In this document: in pieces, positions 8,307 through 18,056 of the stretch
Layout of the letters: each line of letters opens with the position of its first letter
Position numbering within the stretch: the stretch's first letter is position 1
Position numbers and translations under genes: made by a program
Notes under the pieces: model-generated
The model's database searches: none
Seen by the model: the letters and a program-made list of their open reading frames with translations, nothing else
What the model was told of the DNA's origin: nothing
Assembly (NCBI GenBank): GCA_015499985.1
Contig: JAAAUF010000566.1
Span: forward strand, 1-27,578
DNA length: 27,578 nucleotides
Direction: 5' to 3'
From: Haplosporangium gracile
Lineage: Eukaryota > Mortierellomycota > Mortierellomycetes > Mortierellales > Mortierellaceae

Positions 8307-10837
8307 ATGACGCTCGAGGCAGAAACAATCAGTACCCACACCGTCAAGAACGACGCAACAACTACCATCGTCACACGCACAACCACCATCGTCTCCGAGC
8401 ACCAAGAGATCCTCGCTGAACCCAAGGACTCTTTTCCAGGTGTCGTCGAGAACGTCCGTCGTACCTTCCGCGACTACTGGTCTCCCTCGCATCACCACCA
8501 TCACGAGGCGGAGGAGGAGGATGATGATGATGGGGATGACGAGACGGATACGACACAGTTCCGTGATCCCGCACGGTGGAAGGTCAATGGGGTGATGCGA
8601 CGGGCATACGACTACTGGAAGACGCTGACCCAGGACGCAGACGAGGTCGCCAAGGAGCTAGTGATCGAGGCCAAGAAGGCCCGTGATGAGGCGGCCGGCG
8701 AGGCGCGGTGGGCTTATCTGGGCTACAAGAGTGAGGCGAGGGAGGCTTTTGAGGCTGCGGACAAGAAGTATAAGGATGCCCTTGCTGCCGCTGAGCGTGT
8801 CCATGAGGAGGCGCATGAGAAGGCCAAGCACAAGTGGTTCCAGGCTGTTGATTCGACCGAGAAGGAGGTTGGCGAGATCAAGGATCAGGCTTCGGAGGTT
8901 ACCCATAGAAAGTGGGATAGATTCAAGAGTGCAGTCAATTCGCTTGCTTATAACCCGCCCAAGTATGCGTGCTACCCTTCTGGTTCACAGTACTGGTTCT
9001 CGACTGGTCCCCGCCCTGTGGGAACCAGCTGGGATTGTCGTGAGATCTGGGATCACCCCCGTCGGAACGACCATAGCCATCTGTCGATCAAGACCTTGCC
9101 CAAGAAGCATCTCCCCCTCGAGAGAGTCCACGATACTCTAACGGGTCTCTTCTCTCAGGCTGGAATCAAGGCCAAGCACGCTCCTTCGGCGAGTTCTTTT
9201 GAGGCCGGTCTCAGGCCCATCCGAGACCAGTACCATAACCTGCTGGACCGTGTCGGTCGTGCGGACGAGAAGGCCATTGATGAACTCGACGGGATGGTCG
9301 ACAAGACCAAGTCCAAGTTGAATGAGCTCAAGTTCTATGAGGAGCAGACCGATTCCTGGTTGACCTCCCAGTGGAACGCCGTCGTCGACAGTGCCGGTGA
9401 CCACAAGGACCACTATGAACGCGTCTTCAAGAACACGCTCAAGAACATCAAGAACACCCGTACGGAGGCCTACAACTCTCTGTTGAACAACCTCCAGCGC
9501 ACCCTCAACACCTCCCGAAACAACATCAACGAGGCCATTCGCGCCACCAAGGATTCGGCCGACAAGTCGCGTGTCCACAAGGCCGTCCAGGACGCCAACA
9601 ATGCGTTTACTACAACCCTCAAGGACGCCGAGGCCAAGATCAAGGCCGCCCCTCGCAACGCCTACGACAATGCTATCGAGACCTTCAACCGCGACACGGC
9701 CTACCTCAAGGCTAAGCTTGAGCACGCAGCCCATGTCGCGTCCAAGTCTGTCAGCTCGGCTTCGCACCACGCATCCAAGTCTGGATCCTCTGTCTCCCAT
9801 CAGGCCTCCAAGTCTGGATCCTCTATCTCCCATCATGCCTCCAAGTCCGGTGCCTCGGCCATCCATCACGCGTCCAAGTCGGGCTCCTCTGCACTCCACG
9901 AGGCGTCCAAGTCAGCCTCATCACTGTCCAAGCACGCCTCCAAGTCCGCCTCGTCCGCCGTCCACCGCGTCACAAGCGACGCCAAGAGTCTGGTCGATGA
10001 CGCCGAGAGCAAGTACCATTCTGCGACCGACAAGGCCCGCCATGGCTACGAGCATGCCACAGCCTCTATCAACTCGATGTGGGGCTCTGCCACTGACACA
10101 CCTCGGTCTCAAGTCCAAAAGGTCAAGGCCGGCTACCACAAGACCCTCGATGGAGTTCATCGTCACTGGTTTGCGAATACTGAGGAGCCTCACGAGTTGA
10201 ACGTCAGCTCTGTCTATGGATCTGCCTTGGCCATCTATTTCATCTACCTCGCCTTCCGCATCTGGCGCGCCAAGAGCCTTGCCCGCATGTCGGGTCCCAA
10301 GCAAACGACATTTACCGTCGTCAAAAGCACCGATCACGTCAATGGTACGCTATCTTTTTGAGCTCTTGTGTTCATATTCATCTTTTTCATCTTGTAATTA
10401 TTAGCCCTGCACCCCCGATCCTCAACGTACTGACTCCTCCTCCTTGTTATCCATTCCATCTTCTAGGAGCGGGAGAACACACGGCGACAATTGAAAAATA
10501 CCGCACAAAGCCCAGCGCAGAGGAAACCCTCGAAAAAGAACGCGATTCATTCGGAACCGTCCTCCTTCAATTCACCTCCGTCGTTCCCGTCACCTTGATC
10601 CTCTTGGTCCTCTTGGAACTCAGTGGCTTCTCTCGCGCCGCATTGCACACCTTGTTCTTGGGCCTGATCACGGCTCAGGTGATGCAAGGAGGACTATTCA
10701 ATGACGCCTTGAAGTTGATGGGTATTGTTGATGGCGTCCATGCGTCCGGTCGGGATGTCGGCACCTATATCTCTTGGAGTGTTCTTGCTCTCGCTGCGCT
10801 CGCTAATGCCATCAAGGTCCTGCAGGCTCATGCTTAA
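8307..10837 (+). CDS. LEA/apolipoprotein-like helical region fused to a MAPEG-like membrane domain
   Basis: Two exons (8307-10344 and 10467-10837; 122-nt phase-1 intron GTACGC...TTCTAG) give 802 aa. Residues 1-60 are Thr-rich; a His5 run and an Asp/Glu block follow (about 62-80). Residues 85-220 and 270-475 are Lys/Glu/Ala-rich amphipathic helix with little hydrophobic core, as in LEA or apolipoprotein-like proteins. Between them is a Trp/Cys-containing segment (YNPPKYACYP...WDCREIWDHP, about 215-260). Residues 477-553 are seven 11-residue repeats. Residues 639-802 contain four hydrophobic helices (about 639-653, 718-733, 737-756, 780-798). The LLVLLELSG, AALHTLF and GRDVGT motifs match the MAPEG (glutathione/eicosanoid membrane enzyme) pattern. 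The Asn/Glu expected before helix 2 are replaced by QFTS, so enzymatic activity is doubtful. A stress-related membrane or lipid-droplet role is inference only. Confidence 0.7.
9735..9965 (+). repeat. Seven tandem 33-bp repeats encoding 11-residue units
   Basis: Codons 477-553 read as seven consecutive units of the type x-A-S-K-S-(G/A/V)-(S/A)-S/A-x-x-(H/K). All have exactly the same length, with no insertion. The 11-residue period is that of amphipathic 11/3 helices in synuclein, apolipoprotein and LEA proteins. Confidence 0.85.
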
Positions 10838-11319
10838 GTGTACATGATGACAGCGACAAGAGGCAACTGAAGAGGAATAATTTGCACCATTCAACAACCT
10901 GCTTAACTTTCGTAGCCTTTTTTCAGTTTCGCGAATTTTTTTTTCTGTACATAGCAAACATACTATCAGTCTTTTCATTCTTCCTCCCTCATTTCACCTT
11001 CTCAACTTCCCCTATTGCATTTGGCACACACTCTCTTTCTTCTACTGCAAACAAAAAATAAAATTTTACAAAAACGAACAATAACGCTAAAAAAACATAA
11101 TCTCGCATTGTATGGTTAAGTTGGCTGATCAAATTTGTTTGTTTGTTGTACATTGATAAGGAGTTTTCTACATGCGAAGGGGATTGTGTGGGATTGATGA
11201 CATTAGGATAAAGGGGAGGTTTGAAAAGTATGTCGAGTCATTTTGTGTTGTGTGGTTTGAGAGGGTAAAAATTGAAGAAAGATGGAGGGGAAAAATTAGG
11301 ATATGCGACTCGCTGCTTG
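10838..11319. other. Convergent 3' flanks
   Basis: This lies between the stop codons of the helical/MAPEG-like gene (plus) and the MPS1 gene (minus). AATAAA at 11057-11062 is a likely poly(A) signal for the plus-strand gene. I see no gene. Confidence 0.5.
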
Positions 11320-14300
11320 CTAATCCGAAATGAAGAATCGGCCGCCACCAGTAGTTGACCCAGTAGCGCCAGCCTTCTTCTTGGCTTGAAGGTGGCGCCA
11401 GACCTGTTCCGTTGCAGATTGGACGATCGCCTTGCCAATCACTTCTCCGCTACTGCTGTTGCTACTGTTGCCGTTGGATGTCACATGGTTGACTGCAAAG
11501 ACCATGGACGCCTGCATCACCTCATGAAGCGTGTCGATATCCATCGTTACCGATTCTTTTGTTCCTGTTCCTGCTTCGGACGATGATGATGAAGATTCAG
11601 GGGGAATGGAAATATAAGGGTGCAGAAAGGGATCGGCGAGAAGTTCGGGGATAGCCAAGCGGTCGGACACGTTGTGAGCGAGACAGCCCTTCATTACGCG
11701 GATTAAATTAGGGTCAATGTCGACGATAGTAGGGACCGTCGGTATTGAATCTGGTAGTGAAGACATATCTGTGCCCAGTGACGTCGTCGATCCTGTAATG
11801 GCTCCATCCCCTGCTGCTGATCCTGGTGCAGATGGTGGTGCCGGTGGGAGCGGATTGGATTGTGGCTGCCTGGGGTGGAGTGGCGACCGTATAGTTGACG
11901 GGAAGTTGATTTGATAGTCTGGGTTGGTAATCACGTTGAGCTTTTGGAACACATTGAGGACATCCGAGAAGGGCGTCTTGCCATAGACCATCTGGTAGAG
12001 GATACAGCCCAACGACCAGACATCCGAAGGTTTGCCCAGTTTACGGCATCCTCCTGCTTGCGGGTTGGACGAAATCGCCTCAGGCGACATGTAGTTTGCT
12101 GTTCCAAGTTGCCCCTCCCGATGGATGTTGGTCGTGTCGTTCGCGATTGCGTTGGCGATTCCGAAATCAATCAATTTGAGCGATCCTTCCACTAGCAAAA
12201 AGTTTGCGGGTTTCAAATCCGAGTGCACAATTTTTAAATCGTGCACCACCTGCACCGCTTCAAGCATCTATTTTCAACGTAGCCATGAGCAGGAGATTTT
12301 GGTCAGCATGAAATATAATAATGCCAACATTAGCCAGTGCAGCCATGCACATATCTTGATGCTGAGTTGTTTACCTGGCGCCAATAAAGTCCGATAAAGT
12401 GAAGGTCAAAGGGCTGGGTTTGTTGGTTCTGAAGCATGTGTGCCAAATCAATCTCGCCAAATTCCATAACCTATCGTATCAGATCAAGTTAAAGGATATT
12501 AGGAGCCACATCAATTAACAAATATAACGCATTCTACAACACAAAAAAAAAGAAGAGGAAGCTCACCAAAGAAAGGTATCCTTTGGCATGGTTGACTTCG
12601 GCGTCCCAGAGTCGAATGATCCGCGAGGTATGGACCATTTTCCTCAGCAACCTGATCTCATTCACATAGCCGTTGATAGTCGATTGATCCGCATTCTCAA
12701 AGGAGACCTTCTTCAACGCAAGGACTCTTGAGTTGCTTGCCAGGACTTTGTACACCTTGGAACTGCCTCCTTTGCCAACCTGCGCTAGTTTTGTGTAGGG
12801 TCTGTTGTTGACCATCATGACAGTTCGATAACCCAAATCTCCTCGACTGCTGCTCGTATTGACAGACAGTGATGCAGTAGAAAACGGAGGTGACATCACT
12901 CCGCTTCCTGCACGTCCCTGAGCCTCGGGTAGGCTGACGAAGGGCCGTGGATTTGTCTTGGGTGTGCCTACAACCAGACTCTGGGCGATCGAGGCAATCC
13001 CGTCTCCATGCTGCGGCCGCTGCTGTTGTGGTGGTAAAAATGATTGCGGTTGCTGCTGTTGTTGTTGGGCAGGTGGAGTTGAGGAAGGTTGAGAAGATCC
13101 TGGAGGTGGAAAGTGAAACGCCGCCTTGATAACCTGGGGTGATTTTGGTGGTGCATGTTTCCGCTCGATCACTCCGCGTTCCTCCCTCCTCTGTACAGGT
13201 ATTGGTTCCTCGCTCGGTTTGGATTTCTCGTCCGTAAAAGAGAGTTCAAATGTACGAGACGATGCTATCGTAGTCAGGCGAGGTGATGAAGGACTCGGCA
13301 AGGCCCCAAAACTAGTCCTTTTGATCGCCAGACGCGCCGGATCATCCTAAATAATTACAAAAAATACTTTGTGAGCTCCGTGTGGTTTCGCTTTCCTTTC
13401 GACCTCATCCGCAAGTCTAAAAGGTTGGAAATTTACCTGCGGATGAAACTCTTTCCGCCGTTTGGCTGAGGAACCAGCCTCATCCATGTCGCGTTTGACA
13501 CCCTGACGGCCCCGCGCCAGTTCTGAGCTCGACCCTGACCCTGTAGCCACATCGTCCACTTGCAGATCCTGAATAGCCAAATCTACTGATGAAGTTCCCG
13601 AGTCATCTGGTGTGCTTGGTACTGTCGCTCCTGCTATCGCCGTATCTGTTACTGCTGCCGTGTCCATGTTCTGTTCGACTGTCGGGGGTATAGCATTTTC
13701 TATCATATTCAGAGAGATACAAAAGTATGTTTAGAATCATTGACCATCGCACAGCCATGTTCTTTTTTCCTCTTTCTTTCATCACAATCACCAAGTAGCC
13801 CACGCCTCCGTACCAATGTTATTTGACGTGGATCCCTTTAACTCTTCCTGCTCTGCGGGCTCTCCGACTTCCCTCTGTGCAGGACCTATGGAATAAGGAA
13901 AAACAAACGTCGTGACTTAGTTAACACTCTGACTTTGTCTTGTTGTCTCTTCCTTGCTGCTGCTGCTGCTGATGATGATGATGATTACAAACAAAGGTAA
14001 GCCGAAAAGTTGTTGATTCCTTTACCCCAATTGAACGATTTCCGGAGCGCTGCTGATTTGGAGGGAATGGACTTCCTGAGATACGATCTAGAAGTCAACG
14101 ATGTCCGCGGTGTGAGGTTCTCCTTTCCTTCCGGGTTCCTGGATATCCTGCTTAGAGGTGGAGCAAATGCAACCTATACCCATATTATAAGAATGCCGGT
14201 TAGTTGGTACTGCAAATATGAGTGAAAACAGCGGCAAGTTGGTCGAGCGGAAATGTTCACAGCTTCGCTTTACCTTGGGCTCGGAAATGGTACCTACGGG

Positions 14301-15050
14301 TTCTGTCAATGCTGGTTTATCGGATTCAGGTGGAGATGTGTATTCTTTCTTCTGAAATGATTCCTGACGAGTCAGCCTCGATGAAGATCGAACTCGATGA
14401 AGGATCATAGAATCCGACGCCGTGTCTGTTACATTAGCATTTCCAAGAGGCTGCGAAGACTTGACAGCAGCTGTTCCAGACTCCCGGTCAGAGGCGATGG
14501 CGATGTGATGACCTGGTCGAGAGATTGTTGTTGTAGAGGGCTGTTGTATTGACGACGAGTCCTTTGAATCGAAATTGACGCCTGATGTATTGGAGTTGGA
14601 GCCAGAGGTGTCGCGGATATTAGTGTTCGAGGTAGTGTGGCCAGTTGCGGCAGAGTAGCTACTGTTGTTGGTGTTTGTGGTGACTTTGGAGAAGATGGAT
14701 CGTTTTGGAGGGCGTATGTTGAGGGAAGGTGTGGTGGCGAACGGAAGACTCCCTTCCCCAAAGTAGTCTGCGAGGTGGGCTTCCTTGTCCTTCGGCTGTC
14801 CGATATTGATTGGCTGCAGCTTTGGCGGAGGACCTCGCTTCTATTAGTATGGGGTTGAGTGGGGAGATGGGTATTAGTAAGTGCTTGCATGGCGATGGCA
14901 GCAGCGGTGCTACTCAAGCTGTCTGTTGTTTGTGTTTGTTTGTTTTTTTCTGTTTTCCGCCACTAGCGCAACACACGCGTGTGCGTGAATGAGTGTTGTG
15001 ATGAATGTGAGTGAAAGAATTACCTTTTCTCTGCTCTCAAGGTCGGTCAT
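11320..15050 (-). CDS. MPS1: MPS1/TTK dual-specificity spindle-checkpoint kinase
   Basis: Eight exons on the minus strand: 15050-15024, 14840-14274, 14173-14026, 13885-13814, 13699-13437, 13346-12567, 12470-12375 and 12267-11320. All have GT-AG borders and compatible phases, giving 966 aa. Intron 1 carries a TACTAAT branch site. Residues 1-540 are disordered, Ser/Pro/Gln-rich and contain a poly-Gln run. Kinase motifs are a glycine loop (VGKGGSSKVYKV, from 549), Lys571, alpha-C Glu589, hinge VMEFGEIDL, catalytic HSDLKPAN (Asp668), IDFGIAN (Asp685) and a TANYMSPEA activation segment. HSDLKPANFL, LIDFGIAN and VWSLGCILY-x-M-x-YGKTPF are diagnostic of TTK/Mps1, which monitors kinetochore attachment and, in yeast, spindle-pole duplication. 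A ~54-residue Pro/Ser/Thr insert sits in the C-lobe (about 778-831). No N-terminal TPR is obvious. The weakest part is the 9-codon first exon. Confidence 0.9.
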
Positions 15051-15579
15051 TACTTGAGGCGATGAGGGAAGGAGGAAGTAGTGAGGACGACAAGGGTGAT
15101 GCAGTAGTGATGTGTAACGTGTGTGCAGTCCGAGTGTCAATGGATAGTAGATGGACGTACTGAAAAAAAAAGAATAAGGAGGAAAAAAGGAGAAAAATAA
15201 ACGAGGGGTCCGACTCTCACTTTAGCGCACTGGCGGGAGTCAAGTTATGTTCAGCTCAGCCACCATTTTTTTTCTTTTTTTTTTTTTTCCTTTTTTGGGT
15301 GAAGGTGAAAACAGTTTGTTTGTTTTTTTTTTTTCCTTCTTGTGGTGAAGGTGAAGACAGTAGGTTGGCTTTCTTCTTTTCCCCCCTTCGTTGCTACACT
15401 CCTCCTCCACCGCCCTCTCACGTCCACTTTCTTTGTAAGTCACTCATCATCATCATCAAACTACAGGGACAGGACTCGAATTATACGAGAAAGACTCTCA
15501 GCAATCACCCCACCACCAATAACAGCCGAGGAACAGCAACTAATCGATTTTCCTCTATGTTGTTACTAGATTCACAACA
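15051..15579. promoter_or_regulatory. Shared divergent promoter region of MPS1 and RNA1
   Basis: The two start codons are 529 bp apart and face away from each other. The region has T tracts, a 46-bp tandem duplication (15277-15368) and pyrimidine-rich sequence near RNA1. No clear TATA box was found. Bidirectional use is inferred from spacing alone. Confidence 0.45.
15277..15368. repeat. 46-bp tandem duplication
   Basis: Two imperfect units, about 15277-15322 and 15323-15368. Each has a T tract, CC, then GGTGAAGGTGAARACAGT, with 46 nt between the matching GGTGAAG positions (15298 and 15344). Confidence 0.7.
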
Positions 15580-17162
15580 ATGTCGACTACAACCTTCACA
15601 ATCGAGGGCCGCGGCCTCAAGCTCCAGACTGCCGACGACGTCAAGGAATTTATCGAGACCATCTCGGGCATGGATGCTTTGGAGAACGTTGTCCTTAGCG
15701 GAAACACGTTTGGTGTCGAGGCCTGCCGCGCCCTTGCTGCTGCCTTGGCCAAGAAGTCTCTTATCAAGGTAAAACACCGCAACAACAACAACAACAATAA
15801 CAGCAATGGGAGAAAAATATCTATCAACGTTTTTCGAGGAAAGAGACACATGTGTGTGAGAAGGAGATGTGTCAAGTGGTGAGAGGAAAAGGGGAACCAG
15901 TCAGGATGTCATAAGACAAGAACAGGTACTGCAGCCTCGACAATAATGTCAACATCAAAGGCTCTCCACTTTTTTGACATGAGGTGAAGGGGAGTGGAAA
16001 AAAGACTTAAAAGAGTTAGACTTTTATCCACACATGGAGCTTGTTTACAGCAAAACAAAGAAGCTAAAGGAGGCTTTGCTTAGAAGAGAAAGAAGACTAG
16101 TGATATGCTCAATCATTTCATTCTCGTTCTATTGGCAATCCTCTTTTTTACTGAACTACTGCCATTCTACATTGACAATCCTAGGTTGCCAACTTCTCTG
16201 ACATCTTTACTGGACGCCTCAAATCCGAAATTCCCGACTGTTTGGTCGCTTTTGGAGAGGCTTTGAAGGACAAGGAGCACCTCGTCGAACTCAACCTCAG
16301 CGACAACGCCTTTGGAGCTGCTGGTGTCATCCCCTTGGTCGAGTTCTTGACCAGCAACAGAAACTTGCAGGTCTTGAAGCTTAACAACAACGGACTGGGC
16401 GTTACAGGAGGCAAGGTCTTGGCCCAGGCCTTGATGACTGCCCACGAGAAGAACGTCGCCGAGGGCAAAAAGTCTTCGCTCAGGGTCGTCATTGCAGGAC
16501 GTAACCGTCTCGAGAACGGATCGGCCCCTGATTTGGCCAAGGCCTTTGCTGCTCACGGCACCTTGACCCACGTCGCCATGCCTCAGAACGGAATTCGCAT
16601 GGAGGGTATTGAAGCTTTGGCTGCTGGATTGACCAACTGCCCCGGACTCGAGATTCTGGACTTGCAGGACAATACTTTTACTGCTCGTGGATGCCGCGCC
16701 TTTGCTACTGCTCTCCCCACCTGGCCTGAGCTGAAGCGCCTCAACTTTGGTGAGTGCTTGTTGTCCAACAAGGGCACCATCTTGCTTTCGCGTGCTCTTG
16801 CCCTCGGCAAGAACTCCAAGATTGAGTCGCTTGATTTCACTTACGGTGAGATGAAGGAGGATGGTGTCTTAGAGTTGGCCGCTGTTATCTCGGAGCACCT
16901 CGCCAACTTAACATCTTTGGAGTTGAACGGAAACCAGGTTGAGGAGGACAGCGCCTCTATCGATGCCATTCGCGATGCTTTGGCCAGACACGACCACGGC
17001 GATGCTCTTGGAGAGTTGGACGATATGGAGGAACCCGAGTCTGAGGACGAGTCTGGATCAGGATCAGATTCCAGCTCTGACTCTGACAAAGAGGACGAGG
17101 AGAAGGAGAAGAAGTCTGCCGATGATGAGTTGGCCGATCTTGCCTCTAAGTTGAATGTGTAA
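15580..17162 (+). CDS. RNA1: Ran GTPase-activating protein (RanGAP)
   Basis: Exon 1 is 15580-15768 and exon 2 is 16185-17162, with a phase-0 intron of 416 nt (AAG/GTAAAA...CCTAG). The product is 388 aa, close to the 386 aa of fission-yeast Rna1. It stimulates GTP hydrolysis by Ran in the cytoplasm and so drives nuclear transport directionality. Leucine-rich repeats fill residues about 10-330, with LSGNTFG, LSDNAFG, LNNNGLG, GRNRLENG and LDLQDNTF signatures. Arg74 (FTGR) and Asn131 (LNNNGLG) fall at the same positions as the functionally important Arg74 and Asn131 of S. pombe Rna1. The tail from about 335 is highly acidic (DDMEEPESEDES...) and ends in a Lys/Asp-rich helix, as in the family. 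The ATG is the first in frame after the pyrimidine-rich leader and gives the expected N-terminus. Confidence 0.95.
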
Positions 17163-17260
17163 ACAGTACGCCTTATTCATCCTGTCCCCACTAGACATTA
17201 TATATCCCCATTAGTTTTCCCCTTTAGCTTAGAAACAACAAAAAGCCGACTTTAGCTTTA

Positions 17261-17266
17261 AATAAA
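17261..17266 (+). terminator. AATAAA polyadenylation signal of RNA1
   Basis: AATAAA lies about 100 nt past the RNA1 stop codon, the only canonical signal nearby. Confidence 0.5.
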
Positions 17267-17472
17267 AAGAAAAGAAAAGAATCGCCAGTAGACTTCAGAT
17301 GCAGCAGGATGAGATATGAAATGGGTGGAATTAAAGAAGATAGACGTCAGCCCTAACTTGATTTTGAGTTTCCACATCAGTTACTTCCTACCAAAGCGTG
17401 GGAAATTTGCGTGGGACAATTTTTTTTTTCATGTTCTTCGCACTCTCTCACGTCCCCCGACATCTTCGTCTG

Positions 17473-17515
17473 NNNNNNNNNTTTTTTTTTTCCCCCCCCC
17501 CCCCCCCCCCCCCCC
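17473..17515. other. 9-base N gap next to T10 and C24 tracts
   Basis: Ns occupy 17473-17481, followed by a T tract (17482-17491) and 24 consecutive C (17492-17515). The assembly probably failed on the homopolymer, so true length and content here are unknown. Confidence 0.95.
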
Positions 17516-18056
17516 AACCCTCATTTTTTTTTCTCACGTTCCTCTACTTATTTTACTTTCCTCTCTTCTTTTTTCTTCTCCACTCTTCCCTCTCCACTCC
17601 ACTTCTTCTTTCTGTACTCCCTCTCTCCACCCCCTTTTGTCCTTCCTTTATACCTCAACACACTCCCGCTCCTTTTTTCACACACACACACTCACACTCC
17701 TCATATGTAAGCATAAACACACACACATACACACACATACGATGACCTTCTTGCGAGTCATCAGATTCAGATCAACCTGCACTCACTCGTACAGAATGAG
17801 CAAGACATCAGACTTCCCTTGTCTCATCTTCACATTCCATCACAACAAGCATAATAGTGAGAACACCAAGAAAAGGATGGAAAGAAGTAGAAGGAGAGAG
17901 GGAGTAGAAGCATGCTTTCACACTTGACCTTTTTGCCTTTCTCCTAATCTAAAAGCAAAAGCAAAAGCAAAGCAAGGCACGATCCGAGTTACTAACTATC
18001 TCTTTTCACTTCTTTCCATCGTTCGTTGATAAACTAGTACATATACAATTACAATC

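Larger units (their letters stand above)
17163..18056. other. Intergenic with assembly gap
   Basis: It begins with the RNA1 3' flank and ends with the promoter and leader of the E2 gene. That leader is CT-rich (17530-17680), then has CA-dinucleotide repeats (17675-17740) and an AAAGC repeat (17953-17972). Reading frames across it are low complexity. I see no gene. Confidence 0.5.

Noticed and set aside
9138..9899. 253-codon antisense frame inside the helical/MAPEG-like gene
   Set aside because: It is a shadow of the strongly biased codon use of the plus-strand gene, with Gly/Leu/Val repeats that mirror the Ser/Lys repeats.
17316..17927. Long plus-strand frame across the N gap
   Set aside because: It consists of poly-Phe, poly-Pro and His/Thr repeats produced by T, C and CA tracts and crosses unknown bases.
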